64,000 nucleotides of DNA from Physcomitrium patens (GCF_000002425.4 NC_037272.1:15017599-15081598); one strand, 5' to 3'. Shown: positions 1 to 11,661, numbered from the stretch's first letter. The notes: a model not told the origin generated them from the letters alone. A program made the numbers and translations.

Positions 1-546
1 CATGTAAGCTAATAATTACATATAGAAATAGGTAGAAGTAAGTAAAAGTAGATAAAAGTAAGTTAATTCTATAATATTTAATATGGAAGCTTCTTAGAAG
101 CTTCCTAGACGTTGCTTTGACTTCATAGGTATCTTTAATTGACTTTTTGGATTAGAAACGTGGTCAACAAGTTGGCCATGTGCCACACATGTTGTTAGCT
201 TGAAGATCAAGTTAACTATGTGGCCCACACGTAGAAAAACTTGCCTTGTAAGTCAAGGCATGTGTCCTACAAAGTCAACACATATTGGAGGTCCTATAGA
301 ACGTCGCCACGTAGCCCCTAGTTAGATAGTATATATAGAGACAAGAGTGAAGGCTTCTTCACTCTTGTCAACTCCTTTCTTGCTTCTAGTCTAGTTTCAA
401 GGGTCTCTAGTTTTCTTGTCTTTTGGCAATAGCCATTCCAGTTTCTCTTTCAATATATATACTTGTTTATATATATTTTGTTACCTCTCTTTGAGTGAAG
501 GCTCACTTGTCTGAATTATTTTTTCATCGAGTTCTTGTCCTTGACA
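1..546 (+). repeat. 5' LTR of element 1 (first ~15 bp outside window)
   Basis: It is nearly identical to 5834-6381. Comparison with element 3, whose ends are fixed by a target duplication, puts the LTR termini at TGTCA and TTGACA. It holds a palindromic GAAGCTTC block near 85-105, a TATA box at 330-337 and an inverted repeat at 340-369, and ends at the TTGACA at 541-546. Confidence 0.93.
330..371 (+). promoter_or_regulatory. LTR promoter: TATA box and predicted RNA start
   Basis: TATATATAG begins at 330. A transcript starting about 31 bp downstream would begin near A361 with ACTCTTGTCAA. That 11-mer is the exact reverse complement of the bases just inside the LTR at 549-559. The start lies inside a perfect 13-bp inverted repeat (arms 340-352 and 357-369, 4-nt loop). 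The TATA box and hairpin recur in the other LTRs of the window. Confidence 0.6.
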
Positions 547-548
547 GA

Positions 549-559
549 TTGACAAGAGT
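549..559 (+). other. Putative self-priming primer binding site (TTGACAAGAGT)
   Basis: The LTR ends at 546 with TTGACA; after GA comes TTGACAAGAGT. This has no TGG start and does not look like a tRNA 3'-end complement. It is exactly complementary to 361-371, the predicted 5' end of the element RNA, and complementarity stops at both edges, giving 11 nt. Tf1 of fission yeast and its relatives prime reverse transcription this way, with an 11-nt match between RNA start and primer site. The function here is inferred. Confidence 0.6.
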
Positions 560-758
560 ACACTTACAATATCAGAGCTTTGTCTAATCTTGATTAAGAG
601 TGGATTACCCCTTTTTCTTGATAAGATATAAGCGTATTAGAAGTTGCGGATTACCCTCTTCTAAACTGATATTGTCTTTAGTATTTTCTTTGTCCGCAAG
701 TCCTCTCTTCTATTTGTCTTGAGCGATATTAGACATCTTCTCTCTTCTAAGAATTATC

Positions 759-1766
759 ATGGCAGAACTTCTTGAAATGAAGAGTGCAATGGCACAAATG
801 CAAGAACAATTGAGGGAGTTAATGCTTGCGATGCATCAACTCAATTTACCACCACAAGGAGCAACAAGATTGGCAGGAAGTGAAGATATAGAAATGGTTG
901 GAGCTGCTTCAACATCTGCACCAAACCATGTCCTTTCTCCTATGGTGGAACGTCCTTCAAATATTAGAGAACCAAGAATTGCCCTATCCGAGAAGTTTGA
1001 TGGCACCAGATCCAAGTTTCGAGGATTTATCAATCAAGTGCAACTTGTGATTGAACTTCAACCCCAAAGCTATCCAACTCCAGGATCACAAGTTAGATTC
1101 ATTGGTACGCTTCTTTCAGGTTCGACACTATCGTGGTTTTCATCTTTTCTTGAATGACGAGATCCAATATTGGATAATCTAGAGGCTTTTTTGGCGGAGT
1201 TTCGATCCATGTATGGAGAACATGATGCAATTCGTGTTGCAACCAATAAGATCTGTATTTTACGACAAGGCAATCGATCAATAACGTTATATGCTTCACA
1301 ATTTTGATAACTTGCAACTGATATCAAGTGGGATGATGCTGCACTTATTAGCCAATTTCTCTACGGATTACAATATGAGGTAAAAAAATTAATGCTCAAC
1401 TTACCTGATCCTCAAACATTGAGTCAAGCAATTGACTTTGCTGTGAAGTGCGACAATCGCCTTTTTGAATTCCGATCTGAGAACCGTACAAGTGGACCTC
1501 AATATTACTATAATTCAATGGCAACACCAACATCTCTTCAACACATACATTTGGAAGTAGAGGATATGCAAATTGATGCAGTACGTTTCAAACCTCTTAC
1601 TGAGCAAGAAAAGACTCGTCGTCGTCAAGAAGGATTATGTTTATATTGTGGAGAACCAAAGCACACTGCTCAGCATTGTCCAAAGAAACGACGCAATCAC
1701 AAAATGAGAAATATGGCTGTGAAAGAAGATAATATGTCAGAAAACGAGTTTGTCCAACTACAATAG
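759..1766 (+). mobile_element. Element 1 gag region
   Basis: The region starts at the ATG at 759 (ATGGCAGAACTT), about 210 bp downstream of the primer site. It encodes a gag protein with an N-terminal coiled-coil-like segment (MKSAMAQMQEQLRELM), a typical gypsy gag core and a C-terminal zinc knuckle CLYCGEPKHTAQHC (CX2CX4HX4C) near 1638-1680. It would bind and package the element RNA. The frame is interrupted. Homologous regions lie in elements 2, 3 and 4. Confidence 0.85.
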
Positions 1767-1789
1767 GGACCGTGCGGCTGAAACCTTGC

Positions 1790-4700
1790 ACAACTTCTAG
1801 TAAAGGTCCTATTCTCTCCTCAGAGCCCTCTCCTTGTTTTACATTAAATGTTATTTTAGGACCTAAACATTACAAAGTCTCTGCCTTGTTAGATTCAGGA
1901 GCCTCAGCGTGTTTTTTAGATGAAGAATTTACTAAAAGACATAGCATATCTTTAGTAAAGAAAACTAAACTTGTTCATGTAGAAGTCATAGATGGTCGTC
2001 CATTGTCTTCTGGAGATATTACTCACGAAATTCTTCCTATAGAAGTAATAATCAATGGTCATAATAGTTTTGTAGTATTTAATATCATTAGATCTCCCTC
2101 TAATCCAGTCATTTTAGGTTTATCGTGGTTAAAAAAATACAACCCTCAAATAGAGAGGATTTCCCGAACTCTCACTTTCCTTGAAAGTATAACTAATAGT
2201 GTAGTTAAGCAAGTAGAGAGTCATAAGTCCAGTTCAATTAAACCCATATTTATAGGTGCAAAAGCTTTCTTGCATGCTGCTATGAAAGAATCACCATACA
2301 TTATTTATGCTACACCCATTTCTACTGGTGAAAAGACTTCAAGTAGCATTCCAAGCCAATATCAAGAATTTCAAGATATATTCGAAAAAAAGAATGCGGA
2401 TACACTCCCGGAACATCGTCCCTATGATTGCTCAATTGACCTTCAAGAAGGAGTTCAACCGCCATTCGGACCAATCTATAGTTTATCACAAAATGAGTTG
2501 GCTGAACTCAAGGAGTATATTGAAGAAAATCTAGCCAAGAATTTCATACGCCATTCTAAATCTCCGGCAGGAGCTCCAATTCTATTTGTGAAGAAAAAAG
2601 ATGGATCATTACGGATGTGTGTTGATTATCGAGGATTCAACAAGATTACCATCAAAAACAAGTATCTACTATCTTTAATATCCGGACTTCTTGATCAATT
2701 GAATCAAGCTAAGATCTATACAAAAATAGATCTTCGAGGAGCATACAATCTAGTACGCATCAAAGAAGGAGATGAATGGAAGACTGCGTTTCGAACTAGG
2801 TATGGACATTTTGAATACAACGTCATGCCTTTTGGACTTACAAATGCACCAGCAGCTTTTCAACATCTAATGAATGATGTTTTTCGAGAGTTTTTGGACG
2901 ATTTTGTGGTATGTTATCTAGACGACATCTTGATCTATTCTAAGAATCCAAAAGAACATGAACTTCATGTTCGTCGTGTGTTACAAAAATTAAGAGATGC
3001 AGGACTCTATGCCAAGATAGAAAAGTGTGTATTCCACACTACTCAAGTTGATTTCTTAGATTATATCATTTCAAATGATGGACTTATGATGGATCCTAAG
3101 AAAGTTCAAACTATTATAGACTAGAAGATCCCAAAAATGGTAAGAGATGTCCAATGTTTTTTGGGATTTGCCAACTACTATCGGATCTTCATCAAAGACT
3201 TCTCTCGAGTTGCAGCTCCACTTACACATTTGACTTGTAAAGACAAACTCCAATGGAATCAAGAAGCGGAAGTTGCTTTTGAATCTTTGAAGACAGCGTT
3301 TGTTTCTGCACCAATCTTGTATCGTGTTGATTTTTCCAAAGCATTCTTTATGGAAACAGATGCATCGGACTTTGCTCTGGGTGCGGTTTTATCACAAATG
3401 GGAACAGATGACAAACTTCATCCAGTAGCCTTTCATTCAAGAAAATTCTCAGCAGCAGAAATCAATTATGAGATCCACGACAAAGAACTTCTTGCAATTG
3501 TAGATTCTTTTCAAGAATGGCGTCATTATCTAGAAGGCGCTTCTAGTCCAGTCATCGTGTATACGGATCATAAGAACCACAAATATTTTATGTCAACACA
3601 CGTATTAAATCGTCGCCAAGCTCGTTGGAGCATGTCTTTATCAAGATTCGAGTTCATCATCACTTATCGGCCAGGAAAACAACAAGGTTTATCTGATGCC
3701 TTGTCTAGACGTTCTTATCTTGCACCAAAAGAAGGAGATGCAGCTTTTGAGCAACAAAAAATGGTTCTCTTGAAGCCGGAAAAATTTCATCTTCGAGCAA
3801 TAAAATCAACATTGACTATTGATTTAACTTTCCTTAAGCAAGTCCAGTTAAGTATGTCTTCAGACCCTCTTGTTTATGATATCAAGCACAATTCTTCTAA
3901 ATCTCATGATCCATCTAAATTTGAATTCAAGAACAACCTATTCTATTTCGAAGGACGCCTATATGTTCTAGAAGGAGAAGCTCGTTTACGTGTTCTTTAA
4001 GCTCGTCACGACTTCCCAGCAATTGGACATTTTGGATATAATAAGACTTTGGAGCTGATATCTAGGGATTTCTGGTGGCCTCAAATGTGGAAGGCAGTTA
4101 AAGATTTTGTACAATCATGTGAAGTTTGCTCAAGATCAAAAACTCCTCGTCATCGACCTTTTGGACTTCTTCAGCCATTACCCATTCCAGAACAACCATG
4201 GTCTTCTGTTTCTATGGACTTCATGACGGATCTTCCAATCTCAGGTTCTTATGACTCTATATTCGTGATAGTAGATCGTTTTACCAAGATGGCACATTTT
4301 GTACCATGTACAAAATCTATCACAGGTGAAGAAACAGCTAAGCTCTTTCTTGACAATATCTATCGCTATCATGGATTACCCAAGGATATTATATCAGATA
4401 GGGGAACTCAATTTGTATCAAGATTTTGGCGAACTCTTTTTAAGATTCTTAAAGTGGATATAAAACTATCTTTGGCATTCCATCCTCAAACTGATGGACA
4501 AACGGAGCGTGTTAATCAAGTTTTGGAGCAATATTTAAGATGTACCATTAACTACCAACAAGATGATTGGAGAACTCTTTTGCCATTGGCAGAGTTTGTT
4601 TACAATAACACGGTACACTCTTCTACAAAACAAACGCCTTTCTTTGCTAATTATGGTTATCATCCACGACTTGATACTTTTGACTTTTTAAAAGTTGATA

Positions 4701-5258
4701 ATCCAGCTGCAAAAGATTTGGCAATTCATTTATCAGAGCTACATGCAACGATGAAGGCACAGTTAAAAGAGGCTCAACAACAACAAAAGGCCAATGCGGA
4801 TGTCTATCGAAAGGAACAACCATCATTCGTCTTGGGTGATAAGGTATGGCTACTTTGTTGCAATATCAAGACCACTCGTCCTTGTGACAAGTTGGACTAT
4901 CAAAGGCTGAGACCATTTTCTATTTCTGCACAAATCAATCCAGTTGCATATCGTTTACATCTATTGGAGTCAATGATAATCCATCAAGTATTCCACGTGT
5001 CTCTTCTTGAACCATATAAGACAGTGGACATACCAAGAAGACGACAAGCTCCACCTCTTCCTATAGAAGTGGACAATAATGAAGAGTTTGAAATAGAAGA
5101 AGTCTTAGATTCGAGGCGGCGCCGAAATAAGTTAGAATAACTTGTCCATTGGCGCGGATATGATATTAGTGAACGCACATGGGAGCCAATAATGAATCTT
5201 GCAAATGCAACAAAGGCGATGGAGGCTTTTCATCGACGACATCCATCAAAATCAAGAT
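1790..5258 (+). mobile_element. Element 1 pol region: PR-RT-RH-INT-chromodomain
   Basis: Domains in order: aspartic protease with LLDSGASACFLDE (near 1890); reverse transcriptase with YLDDILIYS (near 2920); RNase H with METDASDFALGAVLSQ (near 3350); integrase with an HHCC zinc finger (CEVCSRSK near 4120), SMDFMTDLP, ISDRGTQF and the region around QTDGQTERVNQVLEQ forming the DDE core (4213-4530). It ends in a chromodomain with LVHWRGYDISERTWEP near 5140-5190. The chromodomain would direct insertion to marked chromatin. The reading frame is broken a few times. The domain set is complete and unambiguous. Confidence 0.92.
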
Positions 5259-5354
5259 GAAAACTTTTTTTATAAAAGAAACAACATCTAGGCAAGATAA
5301 CATTCTACTTTCAATTCTTGTTCATAGCTTCGTTGTAGTAGTGGCGCTCAAGAG

Positions 5355-5777
5355 ATGGAGAACCAACAACCAACGGATTCAACTCAAGAACCTTCATTTG
5401 CTGACCTATCGGACGAGACATTACGATTGCCACAACCTTCAAGACGACGCAATCGAGATGAAGATCTTCAAGAATGACATGTTCTTCCTTGAATAGATGG
5501 TGAGATACAATGCGTTTGGTATCACGATTTGGGAAGGGACTCCCGATTTTTGGTGATTTTGCTAGAGGTAGGAACAACTCCTGATGGTGTTCCAAATATG
5601 CTATTTGAAGGAAGTTACAAAGGCCTCAATAAGGATCAAATAACTGGGTGGTCTTCCCGCCCTGGTATGGGACACTACCGATGGTTGAGAGGCCCTATCA
5701 ATCATCTTCGAAGAGGACAGAGATCAGAGTATGTGGCGAATACAATTCGTCGCATCATAGATTTCCTCAACATATGA
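5355..5777 (+). mobile_element. Element 1 extra reading region after the chromodomain
   Basis: Downstream of the chromodomain and in another frame there is a further coding-like stretch of about 140 codons ending just before the polypurine tract. Visible parts include a polar N-terminal half with a basic RRRNRDEDLQE segment, and a C-terminal half with VWYHDLG, FEGSYKGLN, GHYRWLRGPINHL and SEYVANTIRRIIDF. There is no signal peptide or membrane helix, so it is not envelope-like. The same stretch is recognisable in elements 2 and 3. I do not recognise the family. It is broken in this copy. Confidence 0.6.
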
Positions 5778-5804
5778 TGACTGCTCTTCGTGGAACTCAT
5801 CCCT

Positions 5805-5818
5805 AGAAGGGGGGGTAA
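5805..5818 (+). other. Polypurine tract of element 1
   Basis: A purine run AGAAGGGGGGGTAA sits immediately 5' of the 3' LTR. Elements 2 and 3 carry related tracts in the same place (AGAAGGAGAGGTAA and AGAAATGAGGGTAA). It would prime plus-strand DNA synthesis. Confidence 0.8.
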
Positions 5819-6381
5819 TATCACGGCTATAATCATGTAAGCTAATAATTACATATAGAAATAGGTAGAAGTAAGTAAAAGTAGATAAAAGTAAGTTAAT
5901 TCTATAATATTTAATATGGAAGCTTCTTAGAAGCTTCCCAGACGTTGCTTTGACTTCATAGGTGTCTTTAATTGACTTTTTGGATTAGAAACGTGGTCAA
6001 CAAGTTGGCCATGTGCCACACATGTTGTTAGCTTGAAGATCAAGTTAACTATGTGGCCCACACGTAGAAAAACTTGCCTTATAAGTCAAGGCATGTGTCC
6101 TACAAAGTCAACACATATTGGAGGTCCTATAGAACGTCGCCACGTAGCCCCTAGTTAGATAGTATATATAGAGACAAGAGTGAAGGCTTCTTCACTCTTG
6201 TCAACTCCTTTCTTGCTTCTAGTCTAGTTTCAAGGGTCTCTAGTTTTCTTGTCTTTTGGCAATAGCCATTCCAGTTTCTCTTTCAATATATATACTTGTT
6301 TATATATATTTTGTTACCTCTCTTTGAGTGAAGGCTCACTTGTCTAAATTGTTTTTTCATTGAGTTCTTGTCCTTGATACA
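5819..6381 (+). repeat. 3' LTR of element 1
   Basis: It is a copy of 1-546 with six transitions. The start is set by the polypurine tract and the end by comparison with element 3. The downstream flank is A-rich simple sequence, 6382-6650, with (AAT)n near 6510-6545, and shows no gene. Confidence 0.93.
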
Positions 6382-6654
6382 TATGTATTTATGATAAACA
6401 CCTCTTTTTACAAATAAAAGTTAGAATACAATGCAAATTCTAATAAACAATTTAGAATGTTATAGAGTCTTTACAAAGAAAAAAAAAGAAAAAAAAAAGA
6501 AAAAAGAGAAAAAAATAAATAATAATAATAATAATAATAATAAAAGATATAAAAGAATATATTTGATATTTTTATTTTGCTTTTTTTTGATAATGACCAT
6601 ATAAATGTATCAAAGACATGGATCTTAAAGAACCAAAAGATCAATATACTCTTA

Positions 6655-6724
6655 TATTACTCAAAAGGACTAGATAATTACTCAAATACAGTATAATTTT
6701 TAACTAGAAAAGCTATTGTCAAAG

Positions 6725-6759
<35 letters not shown>

Positions 6760-7150
6760 TGAAATAAGACTATAAATAAGAAAAACATTGACAATAGTGA
6801 AGAAGGCTTTACTCTTCTCTCCATATATACTATCTAACTAGGAGCTATTTGGCAATATTTTATAGGACCTTTGACATGTGTTCAATTTACAAGACACATA
6901 TCTAACTTACAAGATAAGTTTCCTATATGTGTGCCACATGTTAGCTTGTACCACAAGCTATTAACATGTGTGATACAAGGCTAACTTATTGGCCAAGTTT
7001 TTAACCTATTAATCAACTACAAATACATTTAAAGTCAAATCTACGTCTATGAAGCTTTTAAGAAGCTTTGCTACAAGATATTTTGTAATTTATCTATATT
7101 TACCATTTATTTAATACTTCTTATCTAGGTTATTTTGTATGTCCATGACA
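6655..7150 (-). repeat. Solo LTR, minus orientation, same chromovirus family
   Basis: The reverse complement matches the LTRs of element 2: TGTCATGGACATAC at the right edge (7150 downwards), the doubled AAGCTT block near 7050-7075, the TATA box with the GAAGAAGGCTTTACTC hairpin region near 6795-6830, and CTATTGTCAAAG near 6710. No internal element sequence is attached, so it is a solo LTR or remnant. It contains a run of about 30 A near 6729-6757. The left edge is approximate. Confidence 0.75.
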
Positions 7151-8702
7151 AAATGACATCAATTGAAATTAGTTATTCTATAAAGAAAAATATATGTATA
7201 TATTGTTCTTTATAGCTTAATATTAAATATTTTTTAAAGAATAAAATTCAATAATGATTGTAACATCATTGATAGATGTAAAACATCAAAAAATAAATAA
7301 AAAAATAAAAAATAGTACCTCATATTTTGTATACTTAAAGAATATTATAATTATGATGTTAGTTAATATTTAAAATTAAATATAAAAAATTATTTAAAAA
7401 TTGAATAAAATATAATTACTTTAAATATATTTTTCCTAATAAATTGAATAATATTTAATATTTAATAAATCTTTAATAAAATAAGAGCAATATTTAAATT
7501 AAAATTATTAAATCTATTCATAATTTTTAAATATAATAATAATATATATTTTTGTTTCTTTTCTTAGTGAAATATTTAAATAAAATTAAGTCTTTTATCT
7601 TCTAAAAATCTAAAAACAAAATCCTTTGAATTTTCTAATCTTATTTATTTTTTCAACAACACATGCTTTTAATATTTATTATGTTGAGCTGAGATACAAA
7701 TAAAATCTTAGAAAGATGAGCAAGCAATCTTATTAGATAAGAAACTATGTAAACTTTAAGTGAAGTTTTTGTGAAGTTGAATTTAAAATCTTGTGTAAAT
7801 TAATTAAATTTTTTATGAATGAAATTAGAACTTTAGTATAGATGATTTTAAAGCAAAATATAGCATCACTTAAAGGTGTTTGTAAGATGAATAATGTCTT
7901 CACCATCAAAATATACAAACACAACTTTACTTCCACATTATAAGACAAAATTATAAGTCATATATATATATATATATATATATATAGTAGGAATTTTTTT
8001 ATATTATACTCATACTATTTTGTAAAAAAATGTCTATCTATTAAATCCATATATTAAATATATGCATTAAATTGATATAAGATGTAATAAATGTTTGTAA
8101 ATTTATTAAAACAAGTTGTTTCAACTATCACAATTTTAGAGTTGATATTCTTTATTTAATAAAATTTTCACTAATTTAACATAAAACTTTCAAAGTTATA
8201 TATAGTTATAAATAAATATTAACAAGCACAAATAGAATATTTAAATCTATCTAATGTAATAGAAAAGCAATTAAAGACTTTTATAAAATAATTTACAACT
8301 GTTTTAAATATATATATATATATATCTTATTTAAAATTTAAATATATATATATTTTAAAAATAAAATTATTTTAAAAAAATAACAAAACTTTAATATAAT
8401 TTATAATAATAATAAAAAATAATGCATGTGAGCACTTTACAGAACATGTGTATATCAAAGACTACAAATAAAACAAATGAAATTAATACATTTTAGATGC
8501 AAATACTCCATGAGAATGTTCTTTTATCCAAATTACATAATTCATGATATATATATATATATATATATATATGCGTGTGTGTATATATATTAAAAAAAGC
8601 TAATAATTATTATGCTGTTTTATATTTAAATCTTACATCATATATTAATTTTATACAAATCTTAAATTACTTATTTTCATCTATCCATATACACACACAC
8701 AC

Positions 8703-8734
<32 letters not shown>

Positions 8735-10300
8735 GATGATGATGATGATGATGATGATTTTTATATTTACAGGTGTAGATTTTATGGTACATGTTTTTAA
8801 ATTGAAAAATATCAAATTTTATCCAGCAGGTATTATTGTAATGCACCTAAGATAAATTTAGTATCATACTGATTTTATGGCTATTAATTATCAGATAAAG
8901 ATTCAAATCTTGCAGTTCATGTTATTAATTTAATTAAAGTATGATATTTTTTGAAAATATAAAATTATAATAATCTATTTTTTGTCTTCTTAATCATTTT
9001 TTTTTTGAAGTATTATACAATAATTGCAATGAAATAATATTTTAAATCAATTTATCTTCTAAAGATTTCCGATTGAATAAATTAGAACCAATTGTCTTTA
9101 TTACGTAGCAGATTATTATTAATTTAGCTCTGATATAATATCTTAATAGGTAAAATCATAACATAAATAAATTATAAGATAAAAAAGTATTTTAAAGTTC
9201 TGATTTTGTATTATTATTGGATGTAATGATATAAAAATAATATTCAAATCTGAAATAGCACTGTTTAAATTCACACAATAAACTTAGTGAGTTATATAGT
9301 GAAATAAACAATCACCATTAAAATCAATCATTACTAAAAGAATGTAATGGATTTACATTAAAAATTTAGAAATATGAGGGCTCTCAAAAAATCCAGCTGA
9401 TATGTTTTGTATGGTAAAATGCACAATTTCTAATGATCTTACACAATATAACACAAGCTAAACAAAAATTTAGATATCACTTTAACCTATAAAATAATAA
9501 AACTAAGATGTAAGAGTTTATTTTATTTTATTTAAAAAAACAAATATTGTGCAAAATACTATAGTGAATGCAAGTAGTACTTGTTGTTTTTTTTTTTGTT
9601 TTGTTTTGTTTTTTTTTTTTTTTTTTTTCATTTTAGGTGTTGTCTATATATCCTATTTGTTCTTGTCTACTTTTCTGTATTTTATTTCCTAAATAATAGT
9701 CAGCACATTTTGGTGTTTTTTTCAATCTGATAAATCATGTCATTATGTGCAATTAGATGGCAGTAAGTGTAGATTGTTGAAAGCAAATGACTTATCAAGT
9801 AGTCAGATTCCTCATTCCATATATGAACATCACATTTATTTTCACTTTTGATACTAAGAAACAATTTAAAATAAAAAATTAGCAAATTGAACCATGCTCG
9901 AAGCCTTGTAAAACTTTAAAAAATGATTGAATTAAAAATGGAATTCTTCATTCGTATCTTAATTTTATAACAACGAATAAACAGATTGAAATTGAAAAAA
10001 AATAAAATGTCCAAATGGAACAATTTGAAGTTTTTTTCTTTAAATTAATTAATTAAATAAATTTTTCATTTTGAAAAAAATCAATTTATGATAGGTAAAT
10101 TTTAGTTGCATATTTTATTAATGAAGAACAGTAACATCCTTTGCCAAGCATCAATTTTTGGTTCACCATAACGTACAATTTCACCTACAAAACACTCATT
10201 TTAACTTATCTGTGTACAAACATGAAGAATCCACACATTGTGAGAGCAATATTCACCTAATAATCTTAATAAACAAAACAAATTTGTAAATACTGTTATG
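7151..10300. repeat. AT-rich gene-free stretch with microsatellites
   Basis: I see no gene. It contains (TA)n near 7962-7985, 8551-8575 and 8719-8733, a (GAT)n run at 8735-8757 and T/A homopolymers near 9590-9630. Short reading frames here are what AT-rich DNA gives by chance. Confidence 0.6.
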
Positions 10301-10611
10301 TTCTGCAAATGTTACTCTTAATACATTAAATTTACACAAAAAATATTGGTTGATGAAAAGTTCTCACATTGTTCATGATGTTGAGTTAGATGCCAAAATG
10401 ACTCCTCTGAAGGCAAGGAAAATGTGATGGGCTTGAGAATGTTACAATTGTTTTCAAGCTGTCGTGGGAAGTGGATTCAAAACTGGTGGAGAACTAAACC
10501 AAACTTGAAATCCACCAATGCTCTTTCTCATATTATTCAAGTGAATCAGAACTGAATTACCAAATGAATTGTAAGGTGAAGACATTTACAGTCCCGCCTT
10601 TACATGTGAAA

Positions 10612-11009
10612 TCAGGGGGACGAAGAGTTTCTGGTAAACCAATGGTTTTGCTCTAGGATAAAATCTTCTTTGTATGGACTGGTTTTGTTGATGTTGAATC
10701 CTTTTGTTGCTTGGAATCCATGTGTCACAGCCACTTCTAGCAAATCTACACAAGAAGCAAACAGTTGTGGGATGTTGAACGTAAAGAAACCAGAAATACC
10801 TTTGATGAACTTAAATGATTTTGGCTGAAACCATGAAGACCTGCATGTTAATTCCACACGGATATGTAATATTATGTTTTCAATCAGAGTGGAGCAAGTA
10901 AGTGAAAGTTATATACTGTTCCAACCATATGAAATACTCTACTTTTATCCAACGCAGAGGCACACTTAGTTCTGTAACATCACCAGGCGCTAAAATAAGC
11001 TCGATGACA
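10612..11009 (-). other. Unidentified candidate coding exons, minus strand
   Basis: Two open stretches fit plant splice rules. Exon A (11009-10926) begins after an ACAG acceptor and encodes VIELILAPGDVTELSVPLRW plus a few residues. It ends at TG|GTTGGA. Exon B (10840-10612) begins after ATGCAG and continues in frame, including FIKGISGFFTFNIPQL and LLEVAVTHGFQATKGF, to a TGA stop. The junction restores a TGG codon. The block is clearly less AT-rich than its surroundings. I do not recognise the protein, and no start or upstream exons were found before RPL40, so this could be a gene remnant, the 3' end of an unseen gene, or chance. Confidence 0.3.
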
Positions 11010-11661
11010 CTGTTTGTTGATATTGCTACCTAATTGGTGAATGATTGGAGGAAATTGACAATAACCAGAAACAAACTTCTAAAACTATCCAGTTGTAAGA
11101 CAGGAACAGAAAATTGGATATACTCTTCAAGTATAAAAACTGGACTTTGGATATGAATTAAACTTTTGATTGGAAGAAATTCGAGTCTTTTAAATTATGA
11201 TTAACCAATTCACTGATTGCTGTCAATAAACTATGTCGATTCGTCGTTGAGCAAGTCCACTAGAAGTAGTCACACATGGATTCGCACTACTACATCAATT
11301 CATAAGTCGAATCCCAACACAGAAATTTAAATTTCAGACAAAGACAAGTTGGAACAAAATGAATCCTGAATTGGATAGGATGGACACTTAGCCGCAATAA
11401 TCTACAAACACTCGTCCCCACAGGAATATGGGAAACCCAAAATTCGTTCTGGTAGCTGGAAAAGGGTTAAGGAAGCAAGAATTTGTAGACGCAGTTCAAC
11501 AAAATGATAACGATCACAAACGTGATCACGTGTATGCTCATACAGAAAAAATGCGATGCACTACAACTGTAGCAAACAAGCTGTACAAGTGTAAGAGCAA
11601 AGGCTACCACTTTACTTGAGCTTGTACTGCAACCTACGCACCAAGGCATGTGGTCACCTCT

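Larger units (their letters stand above)
1..6381 (+). mobile_element. Element 1: young Ty3/gypsy chromovirus, nearly full length
   Basis: This is an LTR retrotransposon with the order 5' LTR, gag, protease, reverse transcriptase, RNase H, integrase, chromodomain, extra reading region, polypurine tract, 3' LTR. The order RT-RNase H-integrase plus a C-terminal chromodomain places it in the chromoviruses of Ty3/gypsy. The 5' LTR starts about 15 bp before the window. The two LTRs differ at six positions over about 544 aligned bp, all transitions, so the insertion is recent: about half a million years if a rate near 1e-8 per site per year is assumed. It looks broken, with roughly five interruptions of the coding frames, though all domains are present. 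Gag and pol lie in different frames (pol is -1 relative to gag), as expected for a family that uses frameshifting. Assignment to a named plant chromovirus clade cannot be made from sequence reading alone. Confidence 0.93.

Noticed and set aside
570-578. TATCAGAGC, resembling part of a tRNA-iMet primer binding site
   Set aside because: It lacks the leading TGG and lies 23 bp inside the LTR end, whereas primer sites normally abut the LTR. The self-complementary 11-mer is in the right place.
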